Shown: positions 8,776 through 16,457 of the stretch, in pieces
Layout: each line of letters opens with the position of its first letter
How positions within the stretch are numbered: position 1 is the first letter of the stretch
NCBI RefSeq assembly: GCF_000316515.1
Contig: NC_019675.1
Span: 372,001 to 436,000, forward strand
Direction of reading: 5' to 3'
DNA: 64,000 bases
DNA from: Cyanobium gracile PCC 6307
Lineage (GTDB): Bacteria; Cyanobacteriota; Cyanobacteriia; PCC-6307; Cyanobiaceae
Translations under genes and position numbers: made by a program
Notes under the pieces: generated by a model
The model's database searches: none
What the model saw: the letters and a program-made list of their open reading frames with translations, nothing else
What the model was told of the DNA's origin: nothing

Positions 8776-9785
8776 GCCGCCCCCGAATTCTTGCTGAACA
8801 GAACCATGAAGGTTCGCAGGATCAGTTTCAGGTCATAGGCGAGGCTCCAGTTCTGCTGATAGCGGAGATCCAGCCGGATCACGTCCTGGAACTCCCGGAT
8901 CGAGGAGCGGCCGCTGACCTGCCACTCCCCGCTGAGGCCGGGTTTGACATCGAAACGCTGCCAGCTGGGGATGGCGTAGCGGCGAACTTCGTCGGGGGTG
9001 GCGGGCCGGGTGCCGATCAGGCTCATGTCCCCGATCAGCACGTTCCAGAACTGGGGCAGCTCGTCCAGGCTGGTTCGGCGCAGAAAGCGACCCACGCGCG
9101 TGATTCTGGGATCGTTCTCGTTCTTGAAGAAGGCTCCACTGGCCTGGTTCGGCACCGTGGCTTTCAGCTGCTCGGCATTGCTCACCATGGAACGGAACTT
9201 CCAGATGCGGAAGTGACGGCCCATCCAGCCGCAGCGCGTCTGGCTGAACAGGATGGGCCCCGGGCCGTCCAGCCGGATGGCCACCGCGATCGGGACGAAC
9301 AGCAGCGCGGTGACCCCCAGGCCGAGGCTCGCTCCCGCCACGTCGATCAGCCGTTTGGGGAGGGAGCGCACCGACGGGTGGGTGAGCGGCGGCCGCTGGT
9401 CCTCCCTGCCGGGGGGATGGGGAAGGAGCCCCTGGGTGTGCTCCACCACCGGCAGCACCTTCTCCAGCCCGGTCATCTCCAGGGCCAGGGCCACCTGCCG
9501 GTGCACACTCCAGGCCTCAAGCGGCAGGGAGCGTTCCCGGGCGATCCTGATGGCGCCGACGAGGGCGCCGATGCCGCTGCTGTCGATGACGCTGGTGTGG
9601 CCGAAGTCGAGGATCACCTGGCGGAGATCGCCGAACCGGTCGAGCCAGTCGGGAAAGCCCTGACGGAAGGTCACCGCCTCGGCCACGGTGAGCCGCGGGG
9701 GAAGCCGGAGGATGAGCGTTCCATGGCGGGCGCTGAGCAGGAACCCGGCGGGAAGCGGTGGCTGGTCCAGGGAGACGGCCATCAT
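8772..9785 (-). CDS. STAS domain fused to polyprenyl-phosphate sugar transferase
   Basis: 337 residues with an unusual architecture. Residues about 15-118 are a STAS domain like anti-sigma-factor antagonists, with the phosphorylation motif VIDSSGIGAL (S69/S70). After a Pro-rich linker (119-140), residues 142-337 are a WcaJ/PglC-type priming phosphoglycosyl transferase. That part has KRLIDVAGASLGLG and a membrane hairpin, GPGPILFSQTRCG, FRIWKFRSM and TSLDELPQFWNVLIGDMSLIGTRP. Such enzymes move a sugar-1-phosphate onto undecaprenyl phosphate and start repeat-unit synthesis at the cytoplasmic face. ATG at 9785 overlaps the upstream stop (ATGA); a second ATG is at 9782. It is followed by the RsbW-like kinase, so serine phosphorylation may gate EPS initiation (inference). 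Confidence 0.92.
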   Translation of the reverse strand: MMAVSLDQPPLPAGFLLSARHGTLILRLPPRLTVAEAVTFRQGFPDWLDRFGDLRQVILDFGHTSVIDSSGIGALVGAIRIARERSLPLEAWSVHRQVALALEMTGLEKVLPVVEHTQGLLPHPPGREDQRPPLTHPSVRSLPKRLIDVAGASLGLGVTALLFVPIAVAIRLDGPGPILFSQTRCGWMGRHFRIWKFRSMVSNAEQLKATVPNQASGAFFKNENDPRITRVGRFLRRTSLDELPQFWNVLIGDMSLIGTRPATPDEVRRYAIPSWQRFDVKPGLSGEWQVSGRSSIREFQDVIRLDLRYQQNWSLAYDLKLILRTFMVLFSKNSGAA

Positions 9786-10261
9786 CCGGGGGCGAAACGG
9801 TGGTCCAGGCTGCGGCACAAGGACCTGGCGGAGGCGTCGGTCACGTCGCTGATGGAGGTCTTGCAGGGGGCTTCCAGAAATCGCACCAGATCCCCGGGAC
9901 ACCAGCCGATGGGTACGCCCATCTCTGCAAGAGCCAGGGCCAGCTCGACCTGATGATCGTCCACGTGCTCCTGGAAACGGACGCTGCGGGGAACGAGGAT
10001 GAAAGGCTGGTCCATCTGATCCAGCATCAGCACGGTGCCCTCGCCGCAGTGGGCGATCACGGCACGGGCCTTCTCAATCAGCTGCCGGAAGGCGTCTTCC
10101 TTCAGCAGGCGATAGACGGTGGCACCACTGGGCAGCACCGTGCAGGTTCCATATTGGACGACGATCTCTTCGTCGATGAGGCGCTGCTCACGCAACACCT
10201 CGAGCCAGCGCATCAGCCGGTTGAAGGGATACTGCTCCGTGCCCACGGTCACCAGGATCAT
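9782..10261 (-). CDS. Alg13/PssE-like glycosyltransferase subunit
   Basis: 159 residues matching the catalytic half of two-part UDP-sugar transferases (Alg13 in eukaryotes; PssE, EpsF or Cps14G-type in bacteria). It opens with ILVTVGTEQYPFNRLMRWLEVL and contains AHCGEGTVLMLDQMDQPFILVPR, the GT28 C-terminal donor-binding strand-loop, then FQEHVDDHQVELA. The ATG at 10261 overlaps the stop of the upstream gene (ATGA). The upstream gene ends in an Alg14-like domain, so the two products probably form one transferase that adds the second sugar to the lipid carrier. Confidence 0.9.
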   Translation of the reverse strand: MILVTVGTEQYPFNRLMRWLEVLREQRLIDEEIVVQYGTCTVLPSGATVYRLLKEDAFRQLIEKARAVIAHCGEGTVLMLDQMDQPFILVPRSVRFQEHVDDHQVELALALAEMGVPIGWCPGDLVRFLEAPCKTSISDVTDASARSLCRSLDHRFAPG

Positions 10262-11796
10262 GGCGCCGGCCTTCCCTGAACGAGTTCGGCACGGGGATAC
10301 CGGGCCTGAAGCCGGGGCCAGTGCACGTAAAGCACATCGAGAAACGGGCGCACCAGACGAGCGGAGAGGCTCAGTGTATGGATGCGCGTTACCGATTCGA
10401 TGAACACGGTCCTGCAGCCGAACAGCTTTCCCAGCAGCACGAAGGGGACCGCCACGCCGGCTCCGGTGGTGAGGATCAGCGTGGGTCGTTCCTCCCGCAG
10501 CACCCGGACCGCCAACAGAAGATTGCGCCACAGATTCGGAAGATTGCGATTGGTGGGGCTGTAGGCCCAGCGCACCCGTTCCGCCTGCAGGGCCGTCTCG
10601 GTGGTGGGCGTGCGGAAGCTGACCCAGAGATGGGGGTGGGGTTGCCAGAACTCCCGCAGCTGCTGCAACGCCTTGAAATGCCCTCCAGAGGAGCACACCA
10701 GCAGAACCTTCAGGGCCGGGGCCGTCTGGCGGGCATCCCTGCGCAGACGCCGCTCCTGGCTGGCGCCGGTGAGGCGGAGCATGAGCCGCTCCAGAGCCCG
10801 GTAGAGGCCAGGGGGAAGCAGACGCAGCAAGTAGGCCGCCAGCAGCGTGATCACGGTGCGGCGGGGCTCTTCGATCAGGATCCGCCCGTAGGTGGCGAGG
10901 GCCTGGTGCAGCAGGCGGACGGCCATGGCCCCCTCCCGCTGTCGTGTGGCCCGCCTGGCCAGGTAGCGCAGCTGATAGGCCCTGGCCCTGGCCCCGTGGC
11001 GCCGGATGAAGTCCGGATGGGTGAGGGTCGTCTTGGTGAGGATCCGCTCCCAGGACGCGTACTGCTTCATCAGGTTGGCCGAGAGCCCACCCTCGCTGAT
11101 CCGGTAGAGGGTGAGCGCCTCCGGGATTCCCTCGATCCGCCACGGGGTATCGAGGATGATCCGCAGCCAGCATTCGATGTCCTCCGACTGCCGGAACGTG
11201 TCGTCGAAGTAGAAATCCTCCGGCTCCCCATGGAGATTGGCCCGGAAGCGGATGGCCTCGAACACCTCACGGCGGATCACCACGGCGGAGCCGTTGCCGA
11301 TCGGATTGCGGCAGAAAAGGATCTCCGGCGTGATGCCCTCCAGCCGGGGCATCTGGTAGATCCCCAGGGGCCGGGAGTGTTCGTCGATGAACCCGGAGGG
11401 GGAGAAGCTCACCCCCACCTCCGGACGGGCCTGCAGATGGGCCACATGGCGGGCCACCTTCTCCGGCAGCCAAAGGTCGTCACTGTCCAGAAAGCCGATG
11501 TAGGCGCCACGGGCCTGGCGGATGCCCGTGTTGCGCGCCCCCGCCAGGCCCCGGTTCGCCTGGTGAAGAATGCGGAGGCGGGGATCCTCGAACGTTTCAC
11601 AGATGGCCACGGCCCCGTCGGTGGAGCCGTCGTCCACCACGAGGATCTCGAGATGGGGGTAGGTCTGCTCCAGCACCGAGCGGAGACTCTCGGCCACCGT
11701 GGCGGCGCTGTTGTAGACGGGAATCACCACCGAAACGAGCGGTCCGGCCATGGCGGCCTCCGTCCTCCCGACCTCCGTCCTCCCGACCTCGGTCAT
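10258..11796 (-). CDS. GT2 glycosyltransferase fused to Alg14/PssD-like domain
   Basis: 512 residues from the ATG at 11796, which overlaps the preceding stop (ATGA); ATGs at 11811 and 11751 are alternatives. Residues about 17-300 are a GT2 transferase: VSVVIPVYNSAATV, VVDDGSTDG, ANRGLAGARNTG, the DSDD metal motif and ISEGGLS. Residues about 359-512 are an Alg14/PssD domain: LKVLLVCSSGGHFKALQQL, LTTGAGVAVPFVLLGKLFGCRTVFIES and the C-terminal HWPRLQARYPRAELVQG. Alg14-like proteins anchor the Alg13-like partner, encoded next. A fusion of a separate GT2 enzyme to Alg14 would place two successive transferases on one polypeptide. The first about 16 codons lie in a 15-bp tandem repeat. Confidence 0.85.
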   Translation of the reverse strand: MTEVGRTEVGRTEAAMAGPLVSVVIPVYNSAATVAESLRSVLEQTYPHLEILVVDDGSTDGAVAICETFEDPRLRILHQANRGLAGARNTGIRQARGAYIGFLDSDDLWLPEKVARHVAHLQARPEVGVSFSPSGFIDEHSRPLGIYQMPRLEGITPEILFCRNPIGNGSAVVIRREVFEAIRFRANLHGEPEDFYFDDTFRQSEDIECWLRIILDTPWRIEGIPEALTLYRISEGGLSANLMKQYASWERILTKTTLTHPDFIRRHGARARAYQLRYLARRATRQREGAMAVRLLHQALATYGRILIEEPRRTVITLLAAYLLRLLPPGLYRALERLMLRLTGASQERRLRRDARQTAPALKVLLVCSSGGHFKALQQLREFWQPHPHLWVSFRTPTTETALQAERVRWAYSPTNRNLPNLWRNLLLAVRVLREERPTLILTTGAGVAVPFVLLGKLFGCRTVFIESVTRIHTLSLSARLVRPFLDVLYVHWPRLQARYPRAELVQGRPAP

Positions 11797-11815
11797 CGCG
11801 ACCTCCGCCATGGCG
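11756..11815. repeat. Four-unit 15-bp tandem repeat across a gene junction
   Basis: Four consecutive 15-base units can be read on the plus strand: gcctccgtcctcccg (11756), acctccgtcctcccg (11771), acctcggtcatcgcg (11786) and acctccgccatggcg (11801). Units 1 and 2 differ by one base; the other two are more diverged. The array contains the stop codon of the upstream GT2 gene and three possible ATG starts of the GT2-Alg14 gene, and translates as repeated TEVGR. Because 15 bases equal five codons, gain or loss of units would keep frame. Confidence 0.8.
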
Positions 11816-12746
11816 GCAGCAGCGGCCGGGCCTGCCGCCACAGCCGCCGCAGCTGAACGGCCGCCAGGGTGAGCCAGGTGCGCCGGGGCTGGCGAAGCAG
11901 GAGCCAGGGGTCCGATCGCAGGGCCTGGTTCATGAAACCCACCCCCAACCCCGTCGCTGAGGCATTCAAGCGCAGGCTGCGCCTGGCCAGGTAGCGCAGG
12001 TGAACCGCCCGCGCCCGGCTCAGATGGGCCTCCACCAGCTCCGGCGCATAGGGGCGGGCCTGCTCCACGAGCCGCTCCCAGCCGGCCTCCATCCGCAGCA
12101 GATCCGAGGACAGCCCCCCCTCGCTGGTGCGGTAGCCCGTGAGCACCTGCTCCAGCCCGGCGATCCGCCAGCCGGCGCACCGGACCCGCAGCAGCCATTC
12201 GAGATCCTCCGAGTAGCTCATCTGCGGGTGGAAGCCACCCACCTGATCGAAGACGGTCCGGCGCACGACCCAGGTGGAGGTGGTGGTGGTGGGGTTCTCG
12301 TACAGAAAGTGCTCCGGGGCCAGCTGGCGAAGACGGGATCGGGAGTGCTGGCCGGTGGGCAGGCCCGAGGGGGTGAGGAAGGCGACCCGGTCGAAGCTCA
12401 CCCCCAAGGCGGCATCGCCACGGAAGTGGTCGAGATGGAGCCGGAGTTTGGCGGGGTACCAGAGGTCATCGGCATCGAGGAAGGCGATCAGGGACGCGTG
12501 GGTCCCGGCCACGCCGCGGTTGCGTGCCGCCGAAACCCCTCCGTTCGCGACGCAGAGAAGACGAATCCTGGCGTCTTCGGCCTGGAGGTCACGCACCAGG
12601 GCGGCCGTCCCATCGCTGGAACCGTCATCGATGATCAGCGCCTCCCAGTCCGTCCAGGTCTGGGCCTGGACGGACGCCACCGTTTCGGCCAGGGAACCGG
12701 CCGCGTTGTAGGCGGGAATGATGACGGAAACCGCGGGAATCCCCAT
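11793..12746 (-). CDS. GT2-family glycosyltransferase
   Basis: 317 residues with the GT-A fold of family 2: AVSVIIPAYNAAGSLAETV at the N-terminus, IIDDGSSDGT nucleotide-binding motif, NGGVSAARNRGVAG, and AFLDADDLW with the DxD metal-binding site. The C-terminal third is rich in Arg and Leu with no clear transmembrane helix. It is similar in design to the GT2 half of the next gene (both have TSEGGLS or ISEGGLS and YLARR segments), suggesting an ancient duplication within the operon. It starts only 3 bases after the flippase stop and overlaps the next start by four bases. Donor and acceptor sugars cannot be told from sequence. Confidence 0.9.
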   Translation of the reverse strand: MGIPAVSVIIPAYNAAGSLAETVASVQAQTWTDWEALIIDDGSSDGTAALVRDLQAEDARIRLLCVANGGVSAARNRGVAGTHASLIAFLDADDLWYPAKLRLHLDHFRGDAALGVSFDRVAFLTPSGLPTGQHSRSRLRQLAPEHFLYENPTTTTSTWVVRRTVFDQVGGFHPQMSYSEDLEWLLRVRCAGWRIAGLEQVLTGYRTSEGGLSSDLLRMEAGWERLVEQARPYAPELVEAHLSRARAVHLRYLARRSLRLNASATGLGVGFMNQALRSDPWLLLRQPRRTWLTLAAVQLRRLWRQARPLLPPWRRSR

Positions 12747-12749
12747 GGT

Positions 12750-14021
12750 TCAACTGACCCAGGCGGCCGGGCGGATCAGCACCACCCGGCGGGCCCAGAG
12801 GGCATAGAGGGGCTGAAGCAGCAGATGGGTGGCCATCACCGCCACGGCGACACCGATGATGCCGTGCTGGGCACCGACCATCACGGCCACCGCCAGGACG
12901 AGGGTGAATCCGAGGTTCCACCAGAGGTCCACCTGGGGAAGGTTGATGGAGCGGAACAGCATCGAGGCGGCGTTGGCGAAGGGGCGCGAGAGCGCGGACA
13001 GACAGATGATGATCAGGATGGGAACGGCGCCCCGATCCACCCATTTCTGGCCGAAGACGATGGGCACGTAGAGGGGAGCCAGGGAGGCCTGAACCGCCAC
13101 CAGGGGGATGATCACCTTGGCGATGATGACCAGATTCTTCTGGAACCGCTCCCGCAGCAGGGCCCGGTCGTGGCTGAGGGCACAGAGGTCGGAATAGAGG
13201 GTCAGGCCCATGGCGTTGACGGCACTCAGGCTCATGCCCAGGCCGGCATTGAAGGCGAAGTAGTAGGTGCCCAGCTGGCTGATGCCGATCAGGCGACCGA
13301 TCAGCAGATAGTCGATGTTGTCCCGGAGGGTGTTGAGAAGTTCCACCCCCAGGATCCTTGAGCCGAAGCCCAGGATCTGGCGGTAGTGGAGCAGGGAAGG
13401 TCGCCAGTTCGGTCGCCAGCGGTGAAAGCGGTAGACCATGATCACCCAGATGGGGGCGACGAGGAATTTGGGCAGAATGATCGACCACATCCCAAACCCG
13501 TTGAGCGCGAAGATCGCGATCAGCAGGTTGTCCGTCATGACAGAAGCCAGTTGGGTGAGGCCGAAGACATTGAGGCGGTTCTCCCTGAGGATCAGGGAGG
13601 TCTGGACCGATCCCAGGGGATAGATCAGATAGGTCAGGCCGATCAGGATGATCGGCCTGATCAGTTCGGGCTGACCGTAGAAGCCGGCGACGGCAAAGGA
13701 GCCGAGGGTCTGGATCAGGAAAAGCAGCCCCCCAAGCAGCCAGTTCAGGGTGAAGGCCGTGTGGCACATCGCATCGAGCTCGGCCTCCGGGGCCTGGACG
13801 AGCTTCTCGCCGATGCCGTTGCGGGTGAACACCCGGATGAATTCGTGGGTCATCAGCACCAGGGCCGCGATGCCGTAATCCTTCGGACTCAGAAGTCGCG
13901 CCAGGATCACGGTGGCCAGGAGTCTGGAGAGCCGGATGCCGAACTCCGACAACCCCATCCAGCCGATGTTGCGCAGGAAGCGGTCCTCCGAGCGGAAGCG
14001 ACCCAGGACCTTCAGGCGCAT
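12750..14021 (-). CDS. Wzx-type polysaccharide flippase
   Basis: 423 residues from ATG 14021, which overlaps the upstream stop by one base (TGATG); a start at 14051 would lengthen it by ten residues. It is a polytopic membrane protein with 10-12 hydrophobic segments of the MOP/Polysacc_synt type. Features include the amphipathic FLRNIGWMGLSEFGIRLSRLL start, ILARLLSPKDYG (a hallmark of LPS/EPS flippases) and paired helices through to the LYALWARRVVL end. It should move lipid-linked repeat units across the cytoplasmic membrane, in a Wzx/Wzy-dependent pathway with the Wzy-like gene at 17884. Confidence 0.9.
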   Translation of the reverse strand: MRLKVLGRFRSEDRFLRNIGWMGLSEFGIRLSRLLATVILARLLSPKDYGIAALVLMTHEFIRVFTRNGIGEKLVQAPEAELDAMCHTAFTLNWLLGGLLFLIQTLGSFAVAGFYGQPELIRPIILIGLTYLIYPLGSVQTSLILRENRLNVFGLTQLASVMTDNLLIAIFALNGFGMWSIILPKFLVAPIWVIMVYRFHRWRPNWRPSLLHYRQILGFGSRILGVELLNTLRDNIDYLLIGRLIGISQLGTYYFAFNAGLGMSLSAVNAMGLTLYSDLCALSHDRALLRERFQKNLVIIAKVIIPLVAVQASLAPLYVPIVFGQKWVDRGAVPILIIICLSALSRPFANAASMLFRSINLPQVDLWWNLGFTLVLAVAVMVGAQHGIIGVAVAVMATHLLLQPLYALWARRVVLIRPAAWVS

Positions 14022-15007
14022 CAGCGGAGCTCCCGCAGCAGGTTGCTCCACGACCGGCAGAACCGGTCCCAGCTGCCGATGCTCGAGTCCCGGGCCTGCT
14101 CGGACAGGCGGAGCCGTTCAGCTCCGGGGAGGGCGATGAGCCGCCGGATCGCGTCGGCGAGCCCCGTCTCGGACCCCGGGGGCACCACGAAACCGCAACC
14201 CTCGACCTGCTCGCTGAGGCCACCCACACCGCTGACGATCACCGGCAGACCGGCGGCCCGCACCTCGAGACAGGCATTGCCCCAGGGTTCCCACAGGGAG
14301 GGAATGGCGATGCCGTCGCAGTCGCGCAGAAAGGCCGGGACATTGCTGAGCGGCCCCAGGAAGCGGATGCCGGGATGGCCGGCGGCCAGGTCACGCAGCT
14401 CCGCATCCAGCTCACCGTCACCGCCGAGCAGGAGCTGCACGGATCCCGCCGGGAGCATCCGTACGGCCCTGATCAGGGTGTCGAAGCCCTTCTGCCTGGC
14501 GAAGCGGCCGAAGGCCCCGAGCCGGAAGGGGGTATGGGGAGGGCGGCCGAGGGGCAGGCTCAGAAAATCATCGAGGGTGCGACTGAAGGGAATCACCCGC
14601 ACTTTCGAAGCCGGCACCAGTCCAGTAGCGCCCATCCAGTCGGACTGGCCATGGGAAACGGGAACGACGCGATCGAACAGGGCATAGGCCAGCCGGAGCA
14701 TGGTCCGGAAGCGCCGGCGACTGGGCACCTGATGGAGTTCAAAACCGCGGCAGTAGTGGTGCTCCACCAGGACCCGCGGAATCCCCCTCAGACGCCACTG
14801 CTGGGGGAGCAGGCGCCAGGAACAGGCTGGATGCCAGATGAGCGCATCGGGCCGCCAGTCCCGCATGGTCTCAGCCGCCTGATCCAGGGGAACCTGCCGG
14901 AAGGTGACCCACTGCAGCTGGGGAGACTCGGCAAGGCTGGTGAGGGTGGCGGGGATGCCCCCTCCCCAGCTGGTGCCTCCCGGTGGGAGCAGATGGAGAG
15001 CCTTCAT
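14021..15007 (-). CDS. GT4-family glycosyltransferase
   Basis: 328 residues with a GT-B fold of family 4. The start MKALHLLPPGGTSWGGGI has the glycine-rich N-terminal loop. The C-terminal domain has LGAFGRFARQKGFDTLIRAV, LLGGDGELDAEL and the EPWGNACLE motif (the E-x7-E catalytic/donor-binding signature). It is the first gene of the leftward EPS operon; all genes after it overlap or nearly abut. It is shorter than typical GT4 enzymes (about 370 residues), mainly in the N-terminal domain. Donor specificity is unknown. Confidence 0.9.
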   Translation of the reverse strand: MKALHLLPPGGTSWGGGIPATLTSLAESPQLQWVTFRQVPLDQAAETMRDWRPDALIWHPACSWRLLPQQWRLRGIPRVLVEHHYCRGFELHQVPSRRRFRTMLRLAYALFDRVVPVSHGQSDWMGATGLVPASKVRVIPFSRTLDDFLSLPLGRPPHTPFRLGAFGRFARQKGFDTLIRAVRMLPAGSVQLLLGGDGELDAELRDLAAGHPGIRFLGPLSNVPAFLRDCDGIAIPSLWEPWGNACLEVRAAGLPVIVSGVGGLSEQVEGCGFVVPPGSETGLADAIRRLIALPGAERLRLSEQARDSSIGSWDRFCRSWSNLLRELR

Positions 15008-15389
15008 GGACCGAAGAAAACGGTCTGCGTCGAGATCAATGCGGCTTGCAACGTTGATGTCTGCGGTGCGACATGGAGCGAACCTGGTGAAGCCATGGAT
15101 GGTCCGGCGATGGCTCCCAACCTAAAAATAGACTGCAATAGACCTTAGCAGTTCACTCCGATGAGACAAGCGCCCAGATGATGCTGAAGGGAAGAAGGAA
15201 TCAAGGGGTGACCCCACAGACGGAGGCAAGGCTTTCCTCCAGGAATACTCATGCAGACACCATGGCTTTACGGCACGCAGTGATGCTATGGAGGTGCACC
15301 CGTGGAGGCCGGTCACGGCGGATGGGCGGAAGCTTGCCCGGGGTAGGGGCTCCGTTAATGTAGTGACATCAGATGGGACGCTTTCTCGG
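15008..15389. promoter_or_regulatory. Divergent EPS promoter region
   Basis: A 382-base gap between the leftward transferase operon and the rightward export operon, more AT-rich than its surroundings (for example the CCTAAAAATAGACTGCAATAG stretch near 15120). Both operons must be controlled from here. For the rightward operon a sigma70-like pair can be proposed: TTGCCC at 15334-15339, a 16-base spacer, and TAATGT at 15356-15361, with the ATG at 15390. I see no tRNA, repeat or convincing small ORF. Promoter assignments are by eye only. Confidence 0.4.
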
Positions 15390-16457
15390 ATGACCGACAC
15401 CCCCAGGCGCCTGTTGCGAGCCATCGGGGGTATCGGCCTTTCCGCGCTCCAGTGTGTTCTTTTTGTGCTTCCCGCCCAAGCGCTGCCGTTGTCCCCGGGA
15501 GACAGAATCCGGGTCACGATTCTGGATGGGGAAGAATTCAACGGAACCTACGAGGTCAACCTCGACGGCAACATCGATATCCCCTATCTGTCGCCCCTCA
15601 AGGTGGTGGGGAAGGAACCGGACGCCGTTCGCGGCGAGCTGCGCCAGTTGCTGGTGAATGGAGGCTACTTCCAGCCGAGCTTTCTGCAACTCAGTGTCAA
15701 CGTCATCCAATGGGCGCCGGTCAACGTGTTCGTGGCTGGGGATGTGTTCTTTCCCGGGCGGGTGTTGATCAACGAAAAGCCAGCGGACCGGCCCGATGAA
15801 CCCGCCGTCACGATATCCGGCCAGTACCCGCCCAACCGGTTTCTGTCCGTGGCCCTGAAATCCAGCGGCGGCGTCAAGCCAACCGCCGATGTCTCCGCCA
15901 TCAAACTCATCCGGGGAGGCAAAGAATCCCTCCACGACTTCTCGGGGCTTTTCACTGGTGAGCCTGTTCAGGATGTGGCCCTGATCGCCAATGATCAGGT
16001 CATCGTGACGGCCACCGAGAAGGTGAACCCCCAGATCATTCGCCCTTCGCCCATCACCCTGGCCGGTGTGAAGGTGTTTCTGTCCAACCTCACCGTTCCC
16101 GCCACCGGAAACGCGCCATCCGGCATCAGCCGCGACGCCACCTCCTTCACCTATGGCAACAGGTTCTCTCAGGCGGTGGTGGCCGCCAATTGCGCTGGAG
16201 GCACACGGCTCACCAATGCAGGTCGGAAGGCGATTCTGGTGCGTACGGATGAAAGCACCGGCAAGACGAACTTTGTGGAGCGCAAGGTGGATTCCCTGTT
16301 AATGAATTCCGCAAACGATGCGGACAATCCCTACCTGATGCCCAATGATGCCGTCGCCTGCTACGACTCCGCGACCACGACGGTTCGGGACATCATCAGG
16401 AGCATTGCCGAGATCGTGACGCCAGCAGCTCTCCTCATTAACGGATTCTCGAAGTGA
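15390..16457 (+). CDS. Wza-like polysaccharide export protein
   Basis: 355 residues from ATG 15390; the frame is open upstream to 15288, but the chosen start yields a signal peptide (basic MTDTPRRLLRAIGG then a hydrophobic core ending in PAQALP, about residues 1-32). The mature N-terminus is the Poly_export domain: LSPGDRIRVTILDGEEFNGTYEV, LDGNIDIPYLSPL. An SLBB-like segment follows, VNVFVAGDVFFPGRVLI. There is no lipobox cysteine, so it is probably not a lipoprotein, unlike E. coli Wza. It should form the outer-membrane/periplasmic export channel. It overlaps the next gene by four bases (GTGA). Confidence 0.9.
   Translation: MTDTPRRLLRAIGGIGLSALQCVLFVLPAQALPLSPGDRIRVTILDGEEFNGTYEVNLDGNIDIPYLSPLKVVGKEPDAVRGELRQLLVNGGYFQPSFLQLSVNVIQWAPVNVFVAGDVFFPGRVLINEKPADRPDEPAVTISGQYPPNRFLSVALKSSGGVKPTADVSAIKLIRGGKESLHDFSGLFTGEPVQDVALIANDQVIVTATEKVNPQIIRPSPITLAGVKVFLSNLTVPATGNAPSGISRDATSFTYGNRFSQAVVAANCAGGTRLTNAGRKAILVRTDESTGKTNFVERKVDSLLMNSANDADNPYLMPNDAVACYDSATTTVRDIIRSIAEIVTPAALLINGFSK

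Noticed and set aside
15288..15389. Upstream start for the Wza-like protein
   Set aside because: Would bury the signal peptide 34 residues inside the protein.
15122..15541. 139-residue minus-strand ORF in the divergent EPS region
   Set aside because: Overlaps the start of the Wza-like gene, has no coding character or family.
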